Of a stretch of DNA of 44,070 nucleotides, positions 8,001 to 15,886 are shown in pieces. Source of the DNA: Bacillota bacterium (GTDB lineage Bacteria > Bacillota > Sulfobacillia > Sulfobacillales > JAIMBI01); NCBI GenBank assembly GCA_021820465.1, contig JAKADP010000013.1, forward strand, positions 1 to 44,070. Direction: 5' to 3'. The notes beneath the pieces are model-generated. The model was given only the letters and a program-made list of their open reading frames with translations, had not been told where the DNA came from and did no database searches. Position 1 is the stretch's first letter. Each line of letters opens with the position of its first letter. Both the position numbers and the translations under genes were made by a program.

Positions 8001-9019
8001 GCGGGGCCGGCTCCCCTCCGCCGCTCCGACAGAGGGGGCCGGAGGGGCAGCGCATCCGCCTGGGACTCGTGGCAGGGCCCGAGCCGGAGGCGGCGTCGGC
8101 GCTGGCCGTGGTGCTGGCGCACTTGGAGGCGGACTGGTTTGCCGTCGATGTGCTGGCGGCCCACGATCCCCCCGAGCCGTGGGCCCGGTGGGCCGGCCAT
8201 GGGCGCTGGACGCGCGTCCCGTGGCGTGCCGGGTGGCGCGGGGTCGGGCGCGTGCGAGCGATCGCGGCCCAATGGGCCGCCGACCTGGATGTGTGTGCCG
8301 TGTGGGGCTTCTCGGCTTTGGCGGCGGCCCCGCCCCACCCGGTGCTGGTGTACGCCCGGACGGCCGAGCTGGTCCGGGGAGAGCCTGCGCTGGCCCGCCG
8401 CGCCGTGGCCGTGGTCGACGCCGCTCCCCCCGGGGGGGAGCGCGGACGGTCCGATCCCCGGGCGACGCGCGTGAACCTGGCGGCGCCGGCGGAGGCGGTG
8501 GCTCCAAGTCGGGCGCCGAGGGGAACCCGGCTGCTGCTGTGGGCCGGTGCCGGAGCCGCGCCAGAGTTGCTGGCTGACGCTCGGGCCGTGGCAGCGCAGC
8601 GGGGCCTGGCGTTGGAGCTTGTGGAGGATGTCGGCTCGAACCGTTGGACCGAGGCGCAGGTCGCCGTTCTGCCGCTGGCCGAGGCCCGCGGGCCTTCGGT
8701 GCTGGATGCGGCGCTGGCGTCCGGGGCGGCCGTGGTGGCGACGCGGATTCCGGGGGTGGTGGGCCGCGTGCGCTGCCCCGTGGAAGCTTTGCTGGTGGAT
8801 GGTGCCGACCGGAGCGGCTGGCGGGAGACCGTCGACGCCCTGCTGGCAGACGAGGAGTGGCAGCGAACCTTGTCGCGAGGCGCAGACGACTGGCGGCGCC
8901 GCGCAGGGGCCGCCGGTCAGGTGCGCATTTTGCAGGGCGTGTTCGCAGGGGCGCTGGCCGTGGCGACAGGACGGTGCCCGCTGTGCCCCCCCTCCGCCGT
9001 GCACGGCACTCCCGACTGA
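7997..9019 (+). CDS. Glycosyltransferase-like protein (GT-B fold), divergent
   Basis: 340 residues; GTG start overlaps the stop of the preceding gene (GTGA), so it belongs to the same operon. Residues 18-45 (IRLGLVAGPEPE) look like a first Rossmann strand. The C-terminal half has the order seen in GT4-type enzymes: a strand (TRLLLWAGAG), then VAVLPLAEARGPSVLDAALASGAAVVATRIPGVVGRV near 225-260, then LADEEWQRTLSRGADDW in a final helix. The E-x7-E donor-binding motif is not clear, so catalysis is uncertain. A CPLC pair near the C-terminus is unexplained. Its partners suggest a surface or lipid sugar, but this is inference. Confidence 0.55.
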   Translation: MSGAGSPPPLRQRGPEGQRIRLGLVAGPEPEAASALAVVLAHLEADWFAVDVLAAHDPPEPWARWAGHGRWTRVPWRAGWRGVGRVRAIAAQWAADLDVCAVWGFSALAAAPPHPVLVYARTAELVRGEPALARRAVAVVDAAPPGGERGRSDPRATRVNLAAPAEAVAPSRAPRGTRLLLWAGAGAAPELLADARAVAAQRGLALELVEDVGSNRWTEAQVAVLPLAEARGPSVLDAALASGAAVVATRIPGVVGRVRCPVEALLVDGADRSGWRETVDALLADEEWQRTLSRGADDWRRRAGAAGQVRILQGVFAGALAVATGRCPLCPPSAVHGTPD

Positions 9020-9054
9020 CGGCGCTTGGGAGAGAAAACCCGATTGCCGCTGTC

Positions 9055-9068
9055 CTAGGGCGCCCTAG
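9055..9068. promoter_or_regulatory. 14-bp perfect palindrome upstream of speD promoter
   Basis: CTAGGGCGCCCTAG lies between the glycosyltransferase-like gene and the speD promoter (65 bp before its -35). It could be an operator or, as a short hairpin followed by a few T at 9076-9079, a weak terminator for the upstream operon. Confidence 0.3.
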
Positions 9069-9132
9069 ACGGAGATTTTCGCGGGCTGCTGGGTCCTGGT
9101 TGGACGCCAGCCGCGATTACCGTGATATTTTG

Positions 9133-9160
9133 TTGACAGGCCGGAACCGTTTGGTAGAAT
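9133..9160 (+). promoter_or_regulatory. Sigma-A promoter of speD
   Basis: A perfect -35 TTGACA (9133-9138), a 16-bp spacer and TAGAAT (9155-9160). Transcription should start near 9167, giving a leader of about 80 nt before speD. One of the strongest promoters in the window. Confidence 0.85.
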
Positions 9161-9248
9161 GAGCATGGCCGTCGGGCCGGTGACGCGCACGCACTGGTGA
9201 CACGACGCCATTTGCTATGAAACGGGGCAAAAGGGGGTTGGTAATGCG

Positions 9249-9626
9249 ATGAACGCGTTGGGACGGCACATCCTGGCGGAAGTCCACGGCTGCGAGGCGC
9301 GGATCTTGAACGATATCGCCATGGTGGAGGACATCATGGTGAAAGCGGCCCTGCATGCTGGCGCGGAGGTTCGCGAGGTGGCCTTTCACAAGTTCAGCCC
9401 ACAAGGGGTGAGCGGTGTGGTGGTGATCTCGGAGTCGCATTTGGCCATCCATACCTGGCCCGAGCACGGGTATGCTGCCGTGGACGTGTTTACCTGCGGA
9501 GACAGCGTGGATCCTTGGCAGGCCTGCCGGTTCATCGTCGAGCGGTTTGGGGCCGAGCACTTTACGGCGTCAGAGACTTTGCGCGGCGTGCTGGTAGGCA
9601 AGGATGCCGAGCGCGCGGCGGTCTGA
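9249..9626 (+). CDS. speD: S-adenosylmethionine decarboxylase proenzyme
   Basis: Makes decarboxylated SAM, the aminopropyl donor for spermidine; the pyruvoyl cofactor arises by self-cleavage. 125 residues, the small class-1B form found in Bacillota and archaea. Cleavage is expected between Glu62 and Ser63 in [13 protein letters not shown], with His68 and Cys83 (VFTCGD) as processing and catalytic residues. The ATG at 9249 follows AAGGGGG at 9231-9237 and a strong promoter. A two-codon frame (ATG CGA TGA, 9244-9252) overlaps the start. No spermidine synthase gene is in the window. The by-product of the pathway, methylthioadenosine, is the likely substrate of enzymes encoded at 11.0-14.4 kb. 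Confidence 0.95.
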   Translation: MNALGRHILAEVHGCEARILNDIAMVEDIMVKAALHAGAEVREVAFHKFSPQGVSGVVVISESHLAIHTWPEHGYAAVDVFTCGDSVDPWQACRFIVERFGAEHFTASETLRGVLVGKDAERAAV

Positions 9627-9691
9627 GCGCCCGCTGGGTGATATCCCCCCGAACAGCCGCCCCTAATGCCCGTAAAGAGAGAGGGATGCTG

Positions 9692-10123
9692 GTGTCGCGT
9701 ACATTTGTCATGGTCAAGCCCGACGGCGTCCGTCGGGGCTTGGTGGGGAGCATCGTGGCGCGGCTGGAAGCCAAGGGCTTGGTGCTGGTGGCCTTAAAGC
9801 TGGTGGCGGTATCCTCAGAGATGGCGGCACAGCACTACGCGGAGCACCGCGAGAAGCCGTTCTACCCGGAATTGGTGCAGTTCATCACGGCCGGCCCAGC
9901 GGTGGCCATGGTGTGGGAGGGCCGTGAGGCAGTGGCGGTCGTTCGAGGCTTGATGGGGGCGACGGATCCCGCCCAGGCGGCGCCCGGGACTATCCGCGGC
10001 GACTGGGCCCTCTCTATTACTGAAAACTTGGTGCACGGATCGGATGGCGAGGCGTCGGCAGATCGCGAGATGCGCATTTATTTTTCTGACGCGGAACTTT
10101 CCGCCGGCCGCCTGCGCGGCTAA
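9692..10123 (+). CDS. ndk: Nucleoside diphosphate kinase
   Basis: Transfers the gamma-phosphate of ATP to nucleoside diphosphates through a phosphohistidine. 143 residues, standard length. RTFVMVKPDGVRRGLVG at the N-terminus includes Lys9; the phosphorylated residue is His115 in NLVHGSDG. The start was placed at GTG 9692, giving MSRTFVMVKPD like most family members, because AGGG at 9682-9685 lies 6 nt before it; an ATG at 9686 is directly against that site. It lies 65 bp after speD with no terminator seen between, so it is probably co-transcribed. Confidence 0.95.
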   Translation: MSRTFVMVKPDGVRRGLVGSIVARLEAKGLVLVALKLVAVSSEMAAQHYAEHREKPFYPELVQFITAGPAVAMVWEGREAVAVVRGLMGATDPAQAAPGTIRGDWALSITENLVHGSDGEASADREMRIYFSDAELSAGRLRG

Positions 10124-10126
10124 GCC

Positions 10127-10924
10127 ATGGGGCTGTGGACGTGGGTGGTCCTGGCGGCCGCCGCGGTGGCCGCCTACGGGTTTCTGGTCGAGCCCTTTTG
10201 GATCCGCCTCGTGGAGTATAGGGTGTGGCATCCCGAGTGGCCGGCCGACTTGGCCGGCTTTACCATTGTGCACCTGTCCGACCTGCACGGCCGGGTGCAG
10301 GCGTTTCGTCGGTCCGACGTTCAGCGCTGGCTGGCGAACGCAGACCTCATCGCCGTGACCGGCGATCTGTTTTCTCCGACGCGCCCGCGCGCGCGCCTGG
10401 TGCGGTGCCTGGAGCGGCTGCCCGCGGAGCGCACCCGCTTTGTGTCAGGCAACCACGACTACCGCCGGCGCGTGCTGGATATTGCCCCGTGGGATCCTCC
10501 CCCCGCCGTGCGCTTGGACAACCGCTGGGAAGCGTACACGAGCCCCCAGGGGCGGCGGGTATGCCTGGCAGGGATTGCCGACTTGGGGCGGGGGCGGCCC
10601 GTGTGGCCGGCGGTGCCCGCCAGCGGTCCTGCGGTCCTGCTGAGCCACCGGCCCGACGCGATTCTGGAGCCGGGGGCTGCGGCCTGCCAGCTTGTGCTGG
10701 CCGGGCATACCCACGGGGGCCAGGTGGCGCTGCCGGGGATTGGGCCGATTCTCCGCCACAGTCGGCTCCGCCGCGGGCAGACGGCCGGCCGGGTGCGGTG
10801 GCCCGACGGCCGCACGTTGGTCGTGTCGCGCGGATTGGGCACGTCGGAGCTCCCGGTCCGCTTCCTGGCGCGCCCCGAGGTTGTTCGGGTGGTGCTGGCG
10901 CCTCCGAGCCCGCGAGGGTCTTGA
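10127..10924 (+). CDS. Membrane-anchored metallophosphoesterase, YkuE-like
   Basis: 265 residues. An N-terminal hydrophobic helix (residues 3-20) probably anchors it. The calcineurin-like metal motifs are complete: Asp52/His54 in LSDLHG, Asp80 in VTGDLF, GNHD at 108-111 and GHTHGGQ near 190. This pattern matches the YkuE group of phosphohydrolases often linked to envelope lipids; the substrate is not known. It starts 3 bp after ndk and is likely in the speD-ndk transcript. Confidence 0.85.
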   Translation: MGLWTWVVLAAAAVAAYGFLVEPFWIRLVEYRVWHPEWPADLAGFTIVHLSDLHGRVQAFRRSDVQRWLANADLIAVTGDLFSPTRPRARLVRCLERLPAERTRFVSGNHDYRRRVLDIAPWDPPPAVRLDNRWEAYTSPQGRRVCLAGIADLGRGRPVWPAVPASGPAVLLSHRPDAILEPGAAACQLVLAGHTHGGQVALPGIGPILRHSRLRRGQTAGRVRWPDGRTLVVSRGLGTSELPVRFLARPEVVRVVLAPPSPRGS

Positions 10925-10996
10925 ACGGCTACACTAGGGACAGCTGCCCGGCGCCGACGGCGGGCCGCGGCGGCAGGCGCGCAGGAGGTGGGGAGA

Positions 10997-11842
10997 GTGG
11001 GAAGTGCCCTAGGGAGTGCCCGAGCAGACAGCCCGCCGGTGGGCCTCATTGGCGGCACCGGTGTTTACGACCCCGTGCGGCTTCCGGGATTTGTGCGGAC
11101 GGGGAGTCGTCTCGTGGTTACCCCCTATGGGTCTGTGCCGCTGACCGCCGGAGAGGTCAGCGGGCGCTCGATTTGGTTTTTGAATCGCCATGGACCAGAG
11201 CACCAGATCCCTCCCCACCGGGTGAACTATCGCGCGAACGTGTGGGCTCTGTGGCAGGTGGGGGTCCGCGCCGTGCTGGCCACCGCCGCGGTCGGGTCGC
11301 TTGACCCGGCGCTGGCTGCGGGCACGCTGCTTTTGGCTGACCAGTTTCTGGACTTCACGCGTGCGCGGTGCGGCACGTTTTTCGACGGCCCCGGCGCGCC
11401 GCTGCCCGGAGTGCGCCATACCGACGTGACGGCCCCCTACTGTGCCGGATGGCACCGTGTGCTGATGGCGGCGGCCGATGGCGCTGGCCTCCAGGTGGTC
11501 CCCTCAGGCACCTACGTGTGCACGGAGGGCCCGCGCTTCGAAACGGCGGCGGAGATTCGCGCGTTTCACCAGCTGGGAGGTACCGTCGTGGGTATGACGG
11601 GGGTGCCCGAGGTGGTGCTGGCCCGCGAGCTGGGCCTGTGCTACGCAGCGGTCTGCCTGGTGACCAATTTGGGGGCGGGGCTCGGGGCCGGACCGCTGAC
11701 GCACCAGGAGGTGACGGCGGTCGTGGCCAGGCAGCAGCAGGCGATGGCCGACCTGCTGGCCGCCGCGCTGCCCGAGGGGGGGCGGGCGCCGTGCCACTGC
11801 CCCGGCGCACCGGAGCATTTGACAGGAGGTGGGGGCGCGTGA
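10997..11842 (+). CDS. MTA/MTI phosphorylase family (purine nucleoside phosphorylase class)
   Basis: Cleaves 5'-methylthio-nucleosides with phosphate to a free base and methylthioribose-1-phosphate. 281 residues, near human MTAP (283). IGGTGVYD at 18-25, NRHGPEHQIPPHRVNYRAN at 63-81, AVGSL at 98-102 and TEGPRFETAAEI at 176-187 are family signatures. At the base-reading site human MTAP has T219-D220-Y-D222; this protein has T223-N224-L-G226. Asn at this place is typical of 6-oxopurine enzymes, so methylthioinosine (MTI) or inosine may be preferred over methylthioadenosine. GTG at 10997 was chosen because AGGAGG (10983-10988) lies 8 nt before it and would overlap the GTG at 10988. It overlaps the SAH hydrolase gene by 4 bp. 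Confidence 0.88.
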   Translation: MGSALGSARADSPPVGLIGGTGVYDPVRLPGFVRTGSRLVVTPYGSVPLTAGEVSGRSIWFLNRHGPEHQIPPHRVNYRANVWALWQVGVRAVLATAAVGSLDPALAAGTLLLADQFLDFTRARCGTFFDGPGAPLPGVRHTDVTAPYCAGWHRVLMAAADGAGLQVVPSGTYVCTEGPRFETAAEIRAFHQLGGTVVGMTGVPEVVLARELGLCYAAVCLVTNLGAGLGAGPLTHQEVTAVVARQQQAMADLLAAALPEGGRAPCHCPGAPEHLTGGGGA

Positions 11843-13077
11843 CCACAGGGCGGGCCCACGAGGCCGAAGGACCGTGGGGGCTTAGGAAGTTGGAGTGGGC
11901 TCGCGCCTACATGCCGGTGCTGGCCGGGATTCGCGAGCGGTTTGTGCGGGACCGGCCGCTGGCGGGGCAGCGGATCGCCATGTCGCTGCACTTGGAGGCC
12001 AAGACCGCCATGTTGGCCTGGCTGTTGGTTGATGGCGGCGCCGAGGTGGCCATCACCAGCTCCAACCCGCTGTCGGCCCAGGATGACGTGGCCGCTGCGC
12101 TCGCGGAAACCGGCGTCAGCGTGCATGCCCGGCGCGGTTTGTCCGACGAGGAATACGATCGGCTGCATCACCGCGTGCTGGATATTGAGCCCACCTTGAT
12201 CGTGGACGACGGCAGCGAGCTGGTGTCGCGCCTGGTGGGGACCCGCCGCGCCCTGGCCCCCGGCATTCGCGGTGGCACCGAAGAGACGACGACCGGTGTC
12301 ACGCGGCTGAGGGCCCTCGTCGCCGCCGGCGCGCTGCCGTTCCCCATGGTGGCGGTCAACGACGCCGCGATGAAGCATCTGTTTGACAATCGGTACGGCA
12401 CCGGCCAGTCGACGTGGGACGCCATCCTGCGCCACACCAACCTCACGGTGGCGGGCGCCACCGTCGTGGTGGCCGGATACGGCTGGTGCGGGCGCGGTGT
12501 GGCGGAGCGCGCCCGCGGCCTAGGGGCCCGCGTCATCGTCACCGAGGTTGAGCCGGTGCGCGCCAACGAGGCCCTGATGGATGGCCACCGGGTGATGCCC
12601 ATGGCCGACGCCGCCCGCGAGGCGCAATTTGTGGTGACGTGCACGGGCTGCCGCGACGTGGTGCGCCCCGAGCACCTCGCCGTGATGAGGGATGGGGTGG
12701 TGCTCGCCAACGCCGGCCACTTTGACGTGGAGGTGGACGTCGCTTGGCTCAAGCAGGCCGCCGTGGCACGGGAGCCGGGTCGAGATGCGGACGTGGTGAG
12801 CTACCGCCTCGCCGACGGCCGGCGGCGGGTGGTGCTGGCCGACGGCCGCTTGGTGAATCTGGCGGGTGGGGACGGGCATCCCGTGGAAATCATGGACCTC
12901 ACCTTCGGCCTGCAGGCGCTAACGCTGGAGCGGCTGGCCACGGGCGATCGCCCCCCGGGGCTGTACCCGGTGAGTCCTCTGGACGACCGCGCCGTAGCGG
13001 AGGCACGCCTGGCCGCCTCGGGCGTGCGCATCGATGCGCTCACCGCGGAGCAGACCGCGTACTTGGCGGCGTTCTGA
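11839..13077 (+). CDS. ahcY: S-adenosylhomocysteine hydrolase family (possibly S-inosylhomocysteine type)
   Basis: NAD-dependent enzyme that splits SAH (or S-inosylhomocysteine) to homocysteine and the nucleoside. 412 residues, the shorter form known from Thermotoga and archaea. Catalytic landmarks are kept: DDG at 123-125, EETTTGV at 148-154, Lys179 and Asp183 in MKHLFDNRYG, the NAD loop GYGWCGRG at 213-220 and GHFDVEVD. In the substrate base pocket human His55-x-Thr57-x-Glu59 becomes His51-x-Glu53-x-Lys55 (LHLEAKTA), as in the archaeal/Thermotoga branch. GTG at 11839 follows GGAGG and overlaps the upstream stop (GTGA); the frame is open further upstream, but that part lacks homology. The deaminase gene next to it makes the inosine substrate plausible. 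Confidence 0.93.
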   Translation: MTTGRAHEAEGPWGLRKLEWARAYMPVLAGIRERFVRDRPLAGQRIAMSLHLEAKTAMLAWLLVDGGAEVAITSSNPLSAQDDVAAALAETGVSVHARRGLSDEEYDRLHHRVLDIEPTLIVDDGSELVSRLVGTRRALAPGIRGGTEETTTGVTRLRALVAAGALPFPMVAVNDAAMKHLFDNRYGTGQSTWDAILRHTNLTVAGATVVVAGYGWCGRGVAERARGLGARVIVTEVEPVRANEALMDGHRVMPMADAAREAQFVVTCTGCRDVVRPEHLAVMRDGVVLANAGHFDVEVDVAWLKQAAVAREPGRDADVVSYRLADGRRRVVLADGRLVNLAGGDGHPVEIMDLTFGLQALTLERLATGDRPPGLYPVSPLDDRAVAEARLAASGVRIDALTAEQTAYLAAF

Positions 13078-14387
13078 TGGAAGCGCGTCAGCCGTCTGCG
13101 GCGGAGGGCGCCCAGGTTCAAAGCGTCGTTGCCAGTCACGTGGTGACCGGCGACCGCGAGGGAACCGTGTGGGCCCCCGGGGAAGTGGTGTGGGCGGACG
13201 GTATCATCCAGTACGTCGGCCCGCCCGTGCGCCGGCCGGCCGGCCGGCGGATTGAGCTGGGAGAAGGGGTGGTGTTTCCGGGCTTCGTCAACGGCCACGG
13301 CCACGCGGCCATGACCCTGCTGCGCGGCTTTGCCGATGACTCCCGGCTGATGCCGTGGCTGACCGAGCACATTTGGCCCATCGAGAGCCGGCTCACCCCC
13401 GAGGACGTGGAGGTGGGGACGCTGTTGGCGGCCGCGGAGATGCTGCATGCCGGGGTGGTGGGGTTTGCTGACATGTACTGGCACACTCGGGCGGTCGTGG
13501 CGGCCGCGGAGACATCGGGCCTGCGGGCCGTGGTGGGTCGCGGCCTGACCGGGGGGGCGGGAAGTGCGGAGGCCGTCCGCGAGGCCGTAGCCCTCGCGCA
13601 GGAGCTGGCCGCCCGGGGCGGCCGCGTGGCGGGGTGGCTTGCACCCCACGCCCCGTACACGGTAGAGCCGCCGCTGGCGGCCCTCATTGCGGAGGCGGCC
13701 GCGGCTCACGAGCTCCCCATCCACATCCACCTCGCGGAGAGCGAAGACGAGGTGCGTCAGCTGCATGATCGGCTTGGCCTTTCGCCCATCGCCTGGGCAG
13801 ACGAGGCCGGCCTCTTGACCGCACGGACGGTGGTTGCGCATGGGGTGTACCTGACGGACGAGGACATCACGCGGCTGGCGGAGCGGGGGGCGGCCGTGAT
13901 CCACTGCCCCACGTCCAATCTGAAGCTGGGCAATGGGGTGGCCCCGATCATCGCCCTCGAGCAGGCGGGAGTGACGGTGGGCCTCGGCACGGATGGAGCC
14001 GCCAGCACGAACCGCCTCGACCCGTTCCAAGAAATGCGGCTGACGGCTTGGCTGCAGAAGTCCGCCACCGGTGATCCGGCCGCCTTCTCGGCGCGCGGGG
14101 CGCTGCGCCTCGCGACCGAAGGCAGTGCGCGGGCGCTGGGCTTTGGCGGCGGCGTGCTGGCCGTGGGGCGCTGGGCCGACTTGGCCGCGGCCAGCTGGTG
14201 GGCGCCGCACGTTGTCCCCCACGCGGATCCGCTGTCGACGCTGGTGTACGCCACAGGGCCTCAGGATGTTCGCTATACGGTGGTGGGCGGGCAAGTGGTG
14301 CTGGACGACGGGGTGATCACGACATTTGATGAGGGGGCGGTGCTGCGCGAGGGCATGGACCGCGCTCGGGCTCTGACCCAGTCATGA
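13077..14387 (+). CDS. mtaD: 5-methylthioadenosine/S-adenosylhomocysteine deaminase
   Basis: Amidohydrolase-superfamily enzyme that converts MTA to methylthioinosine and SAH to S-inosylhomocysteine; related enzymes also deaminate 5'-deoxyadenosine. 436 residues, standard. Metal and catalytic ligands are visible: HGH at 74-76 (NGHGHAAMTLLRG), His191 in APHAPYT, His218 and Glu221 in HLAESEDE, His255 in VVAHGVYLTD and Asp306 in GTDGAAS. The start codon shares one base with the ahcY stop (TGATG), indicating tight coupling. Position in the operon after the phosphorylase and hydrolase suggests it feeds both. Confidence 0.93.
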   Translation: MEARQPSAAEGAQVQSVVASHVVTGDREGTVWAPGEVVWADGIIQYVGPPVRRPAGRRIELGEGVVFPGFVNGHGHAAMTLLRGFADDSRLMPWLTEHIWPIESRLTPEDVEVGTLLAAAEMLHAGVVGFADMYWHTRAVVAAAETSGLRAVVGRGLTGGAGSAEAVREAVALAQELAARGGRVAGWLAPHAPYTVEPPLAALIAEAAAAHELPIHIHLAESEDEVRQLHDRLGLSPIAWADEAGLLTARTVVAHGVYLTDEDITRLAERGAAVIHCPTSNLKLGNGVAPIIALEQAGVTVGLGTDGAASTNRLDPFQEMRLTAWLQKSATGDPAAFSARGALRLATEGSARALGFGGGVLAVGRWADLAAASWWAPHVVPHADPLSTLVYATGPQDVRYTVVGGQVVLDDGVITTFDEGAVLREGMDRARALTQS

Positions 14388-14815
14388 GCGTCGAGCGTTC
14401 ACGAGAAAACCGATGTTGGGTGTGCGGCCCGGACCACCCCGAGGGCCTGCACGTGGCGTGGCACCTAGGCCGCCCGGTGACCGGAGAGCTGGTGATCCCG
14501 GCGCGCTACCAGGGATTTACCGGTGTGGCGCATGGGGGGACGATTGCCGCCATCTTGGATGATGCGATGTGGCATGCCGTATGGCATGAGACCGCGCAGG
14601 ATGCCGCGACCGTCGAGCTCACCGTGCGGTACCGCCAGCCGGTCATGGTGGGCGTGCCCATCGTCGTGGCGGCGTCGGCGGAGCCGTCGGCGCACCGGGT
14701 CGCGGTGGCGCGGGCGTCGCTGGCGCTGCCTGACGGGCGCGTGCTGGCCGAAGCGCGCGGCCGATTTTTGCCTGGCGGCTCTGTGCACCGCGCCGCGCGC
14801 CCGCCGAGCTCGTGA
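14384..14815 (+). CDS. Hotdog-fold thioesterase, PaaI/YbgC-like
   Basis: 143 residues. The N-terminal CWVCGPDHPEGLHV matches the CxxCG-N/H-P-x-GL opening of many small PaaI-like thioesterases, and GVAHGGTIAAILDDAMWHA is the central helix with the HGG and acidic residue used in acyl-CoA hydrolysis. The ATGA overlap with the mtaD stop places it in the operon. The acyl substrate and the link to SAM salvage are unknown; these genes may share only transcription. Confidence 0.82.
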   Translation: MSVERSRENRCWVCGPDHPEGLHVAWHLGRPVTGELVIPARYQGFTGVAHGGTIAAILDDAMWHAVWHETAQDAATVELTVRYRQPVMVGVPIVVAASAEPSAHRVAVARASLALPDGRVLAEARGRFLPGGSVHRAARPPSS

Positions 14816-15876
14816 GCCAGGCGCCGCCGTGGCATGAAGTCAGCATGGTCCTGCATGTCCACTCGTCCTTCTCCGATGGGCGCGGCACCGTCGCCGACAT
14901 CATGGCGGCGGCAGGGGCCACCGGGGCAGACGTGGTGTGGCTGACGGACCATGACACCCAGGCCGCGCGGCAGGACCCCGGCGAAGGGTATTGGGGGAGC
15001 GCGCTGCTGTTGGTCGGCCTCGAGGTGACGCCCGCGCAAAACCACTACCTGGCATTGGGCGGCACGGGGGTCCCGGACCGCCGTCTGCCGTTTGCCGAGT
15101 TTACGGCCGAGGCGGCAGCGCAGGGTCACCTGGGATTCGTGGCACACCCCGACGATCCCGGCAATCCGGTGCTGAAGCTCCCGTCCTACCGATGGGCAGA
15201 CCGCCAGGGGGACGCGTACACAGGACTGGAAATTTGGAACCACCTGTCCCAGTGGATGCGGAGTGTTCGGGGGTTGGCGTCTGGCATCGGGGCGCTTCGG
15301 CATCCGTACCGGGGGAGCGAACGGCCCACGGCCGCGACGCTGGCCCTGTGGGACCAGCTGGGCCAGCGCCGCCGGGTGGTGGGCGTCGCCGGGGTGGATG
15401 CCCATGCGGTAGTGCTGGGCAGGCCGCCCCTGGGCATCGTGGTGTTTCCCTACCGGGTGTCGTTCCAGACCGTGCGGACGCACGCGCTGACGCGGGCGCC
15501 CGTGTCCGGGGGGGCCGACTGGCGGGCCGACCGCGCGCTGGTGCTGGAGGCCCTGAGCGCTGGCCGCGTGCAGTGCCTGAGTGGCCAAGGGGGCGGATTT
15601 CCCAAAGGATTTCGGTTTTGGGCGAGCCGAGGCGAGGAGGTGTGGGCCATGGGGGAGGAGGTTCCCTGGCAGCCGGGCATGGCCTTGAGGGTGGAAAGTC
15701 CGTGCCCCGTGCAGCTGGCGGTCCTATGCGACGGGACCCGGGTGGCCCAGCACGAAGGGGTCGCTTGGGTCGGGGCCGCCGATCGGCCCGGGGTGTGGCG
15801 TGTGGAGGCCGCCCGCCGCTGCGGGCGGCACTGGCTGCCTTTTGTGGTCACTAATCCTGTGTACCTGCGCGCCTAG
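14812..15876 (+). CDS. PHP-domain metal-dependent phosphoesterase
   Basis: 354 residues. The first about 220 form a PHP domain: HVHSSFSDG at 15-23 (motif I), LTDHDT at 44-49 (motif II), the GLEVTP strand, AHPDDPG (motif III) and VAGVDAHA near 198-205 (motif IV). The C-terminal about 130 residues have strand-rich sequence with W/G repeats (FRFWASRGEEVWAMGEEV), as in the small beta domain attached to many stand-alone PHP proteins. GTGA overlap with the thioesterase gene. Likely hydrolyses a phosphate ester; the substrate is unknown. Last gene of the operon; the next gene points the other way. Confidence 0.82.
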   Translation: MSQAPPWHEVSMVLHVHSSFSDGRGTVADIMAAAGATGADVVWLTDHDTQAARQDPGEGYWGSALLLVGLEVTPAQNHYLALGGTGVPDRRLPFAEFTAEAAAQGHLGFVAHPDDPGNPVLKLPSYRWADRQGDAYTGLEIWNHLSQWMRSVRGLASGIGALRHPYRGSERPTAATLALWDQLGQRRRVVGVAGVDAHAVVLGRPPLGIVVFPYRVSFQTVRTHALTRAPVSGGADWRADRALVLEALSAGRVQCLSGQGGGFPKGFRFWASRGEEVWAMGEEVPWQPGMALRVESPCPVQLAVLCDGTRVAQHEGVAWVGAADRPGVWRVEAARRCGRHWLPFVVTNPVYLRA

Positions 15877-15886
15877 GCGCCGCGGG

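Noticed and set aside
9161-9248. Possible riboswitch in the speD leader
   Set aside because: Only about 80 nt with no visible SAM-riboswitch core and no terminator; not supported.
10930-10935. TACACT as promoter of the salvage operon
   Set aside because: No acceptable -35 at 16-18 bp; a weak promoter is possible but not supported.
12801-14294. 497-codon minus-strand frame antisense to mtaD
   Set aside because: Same codon-bias shadow; no family features.
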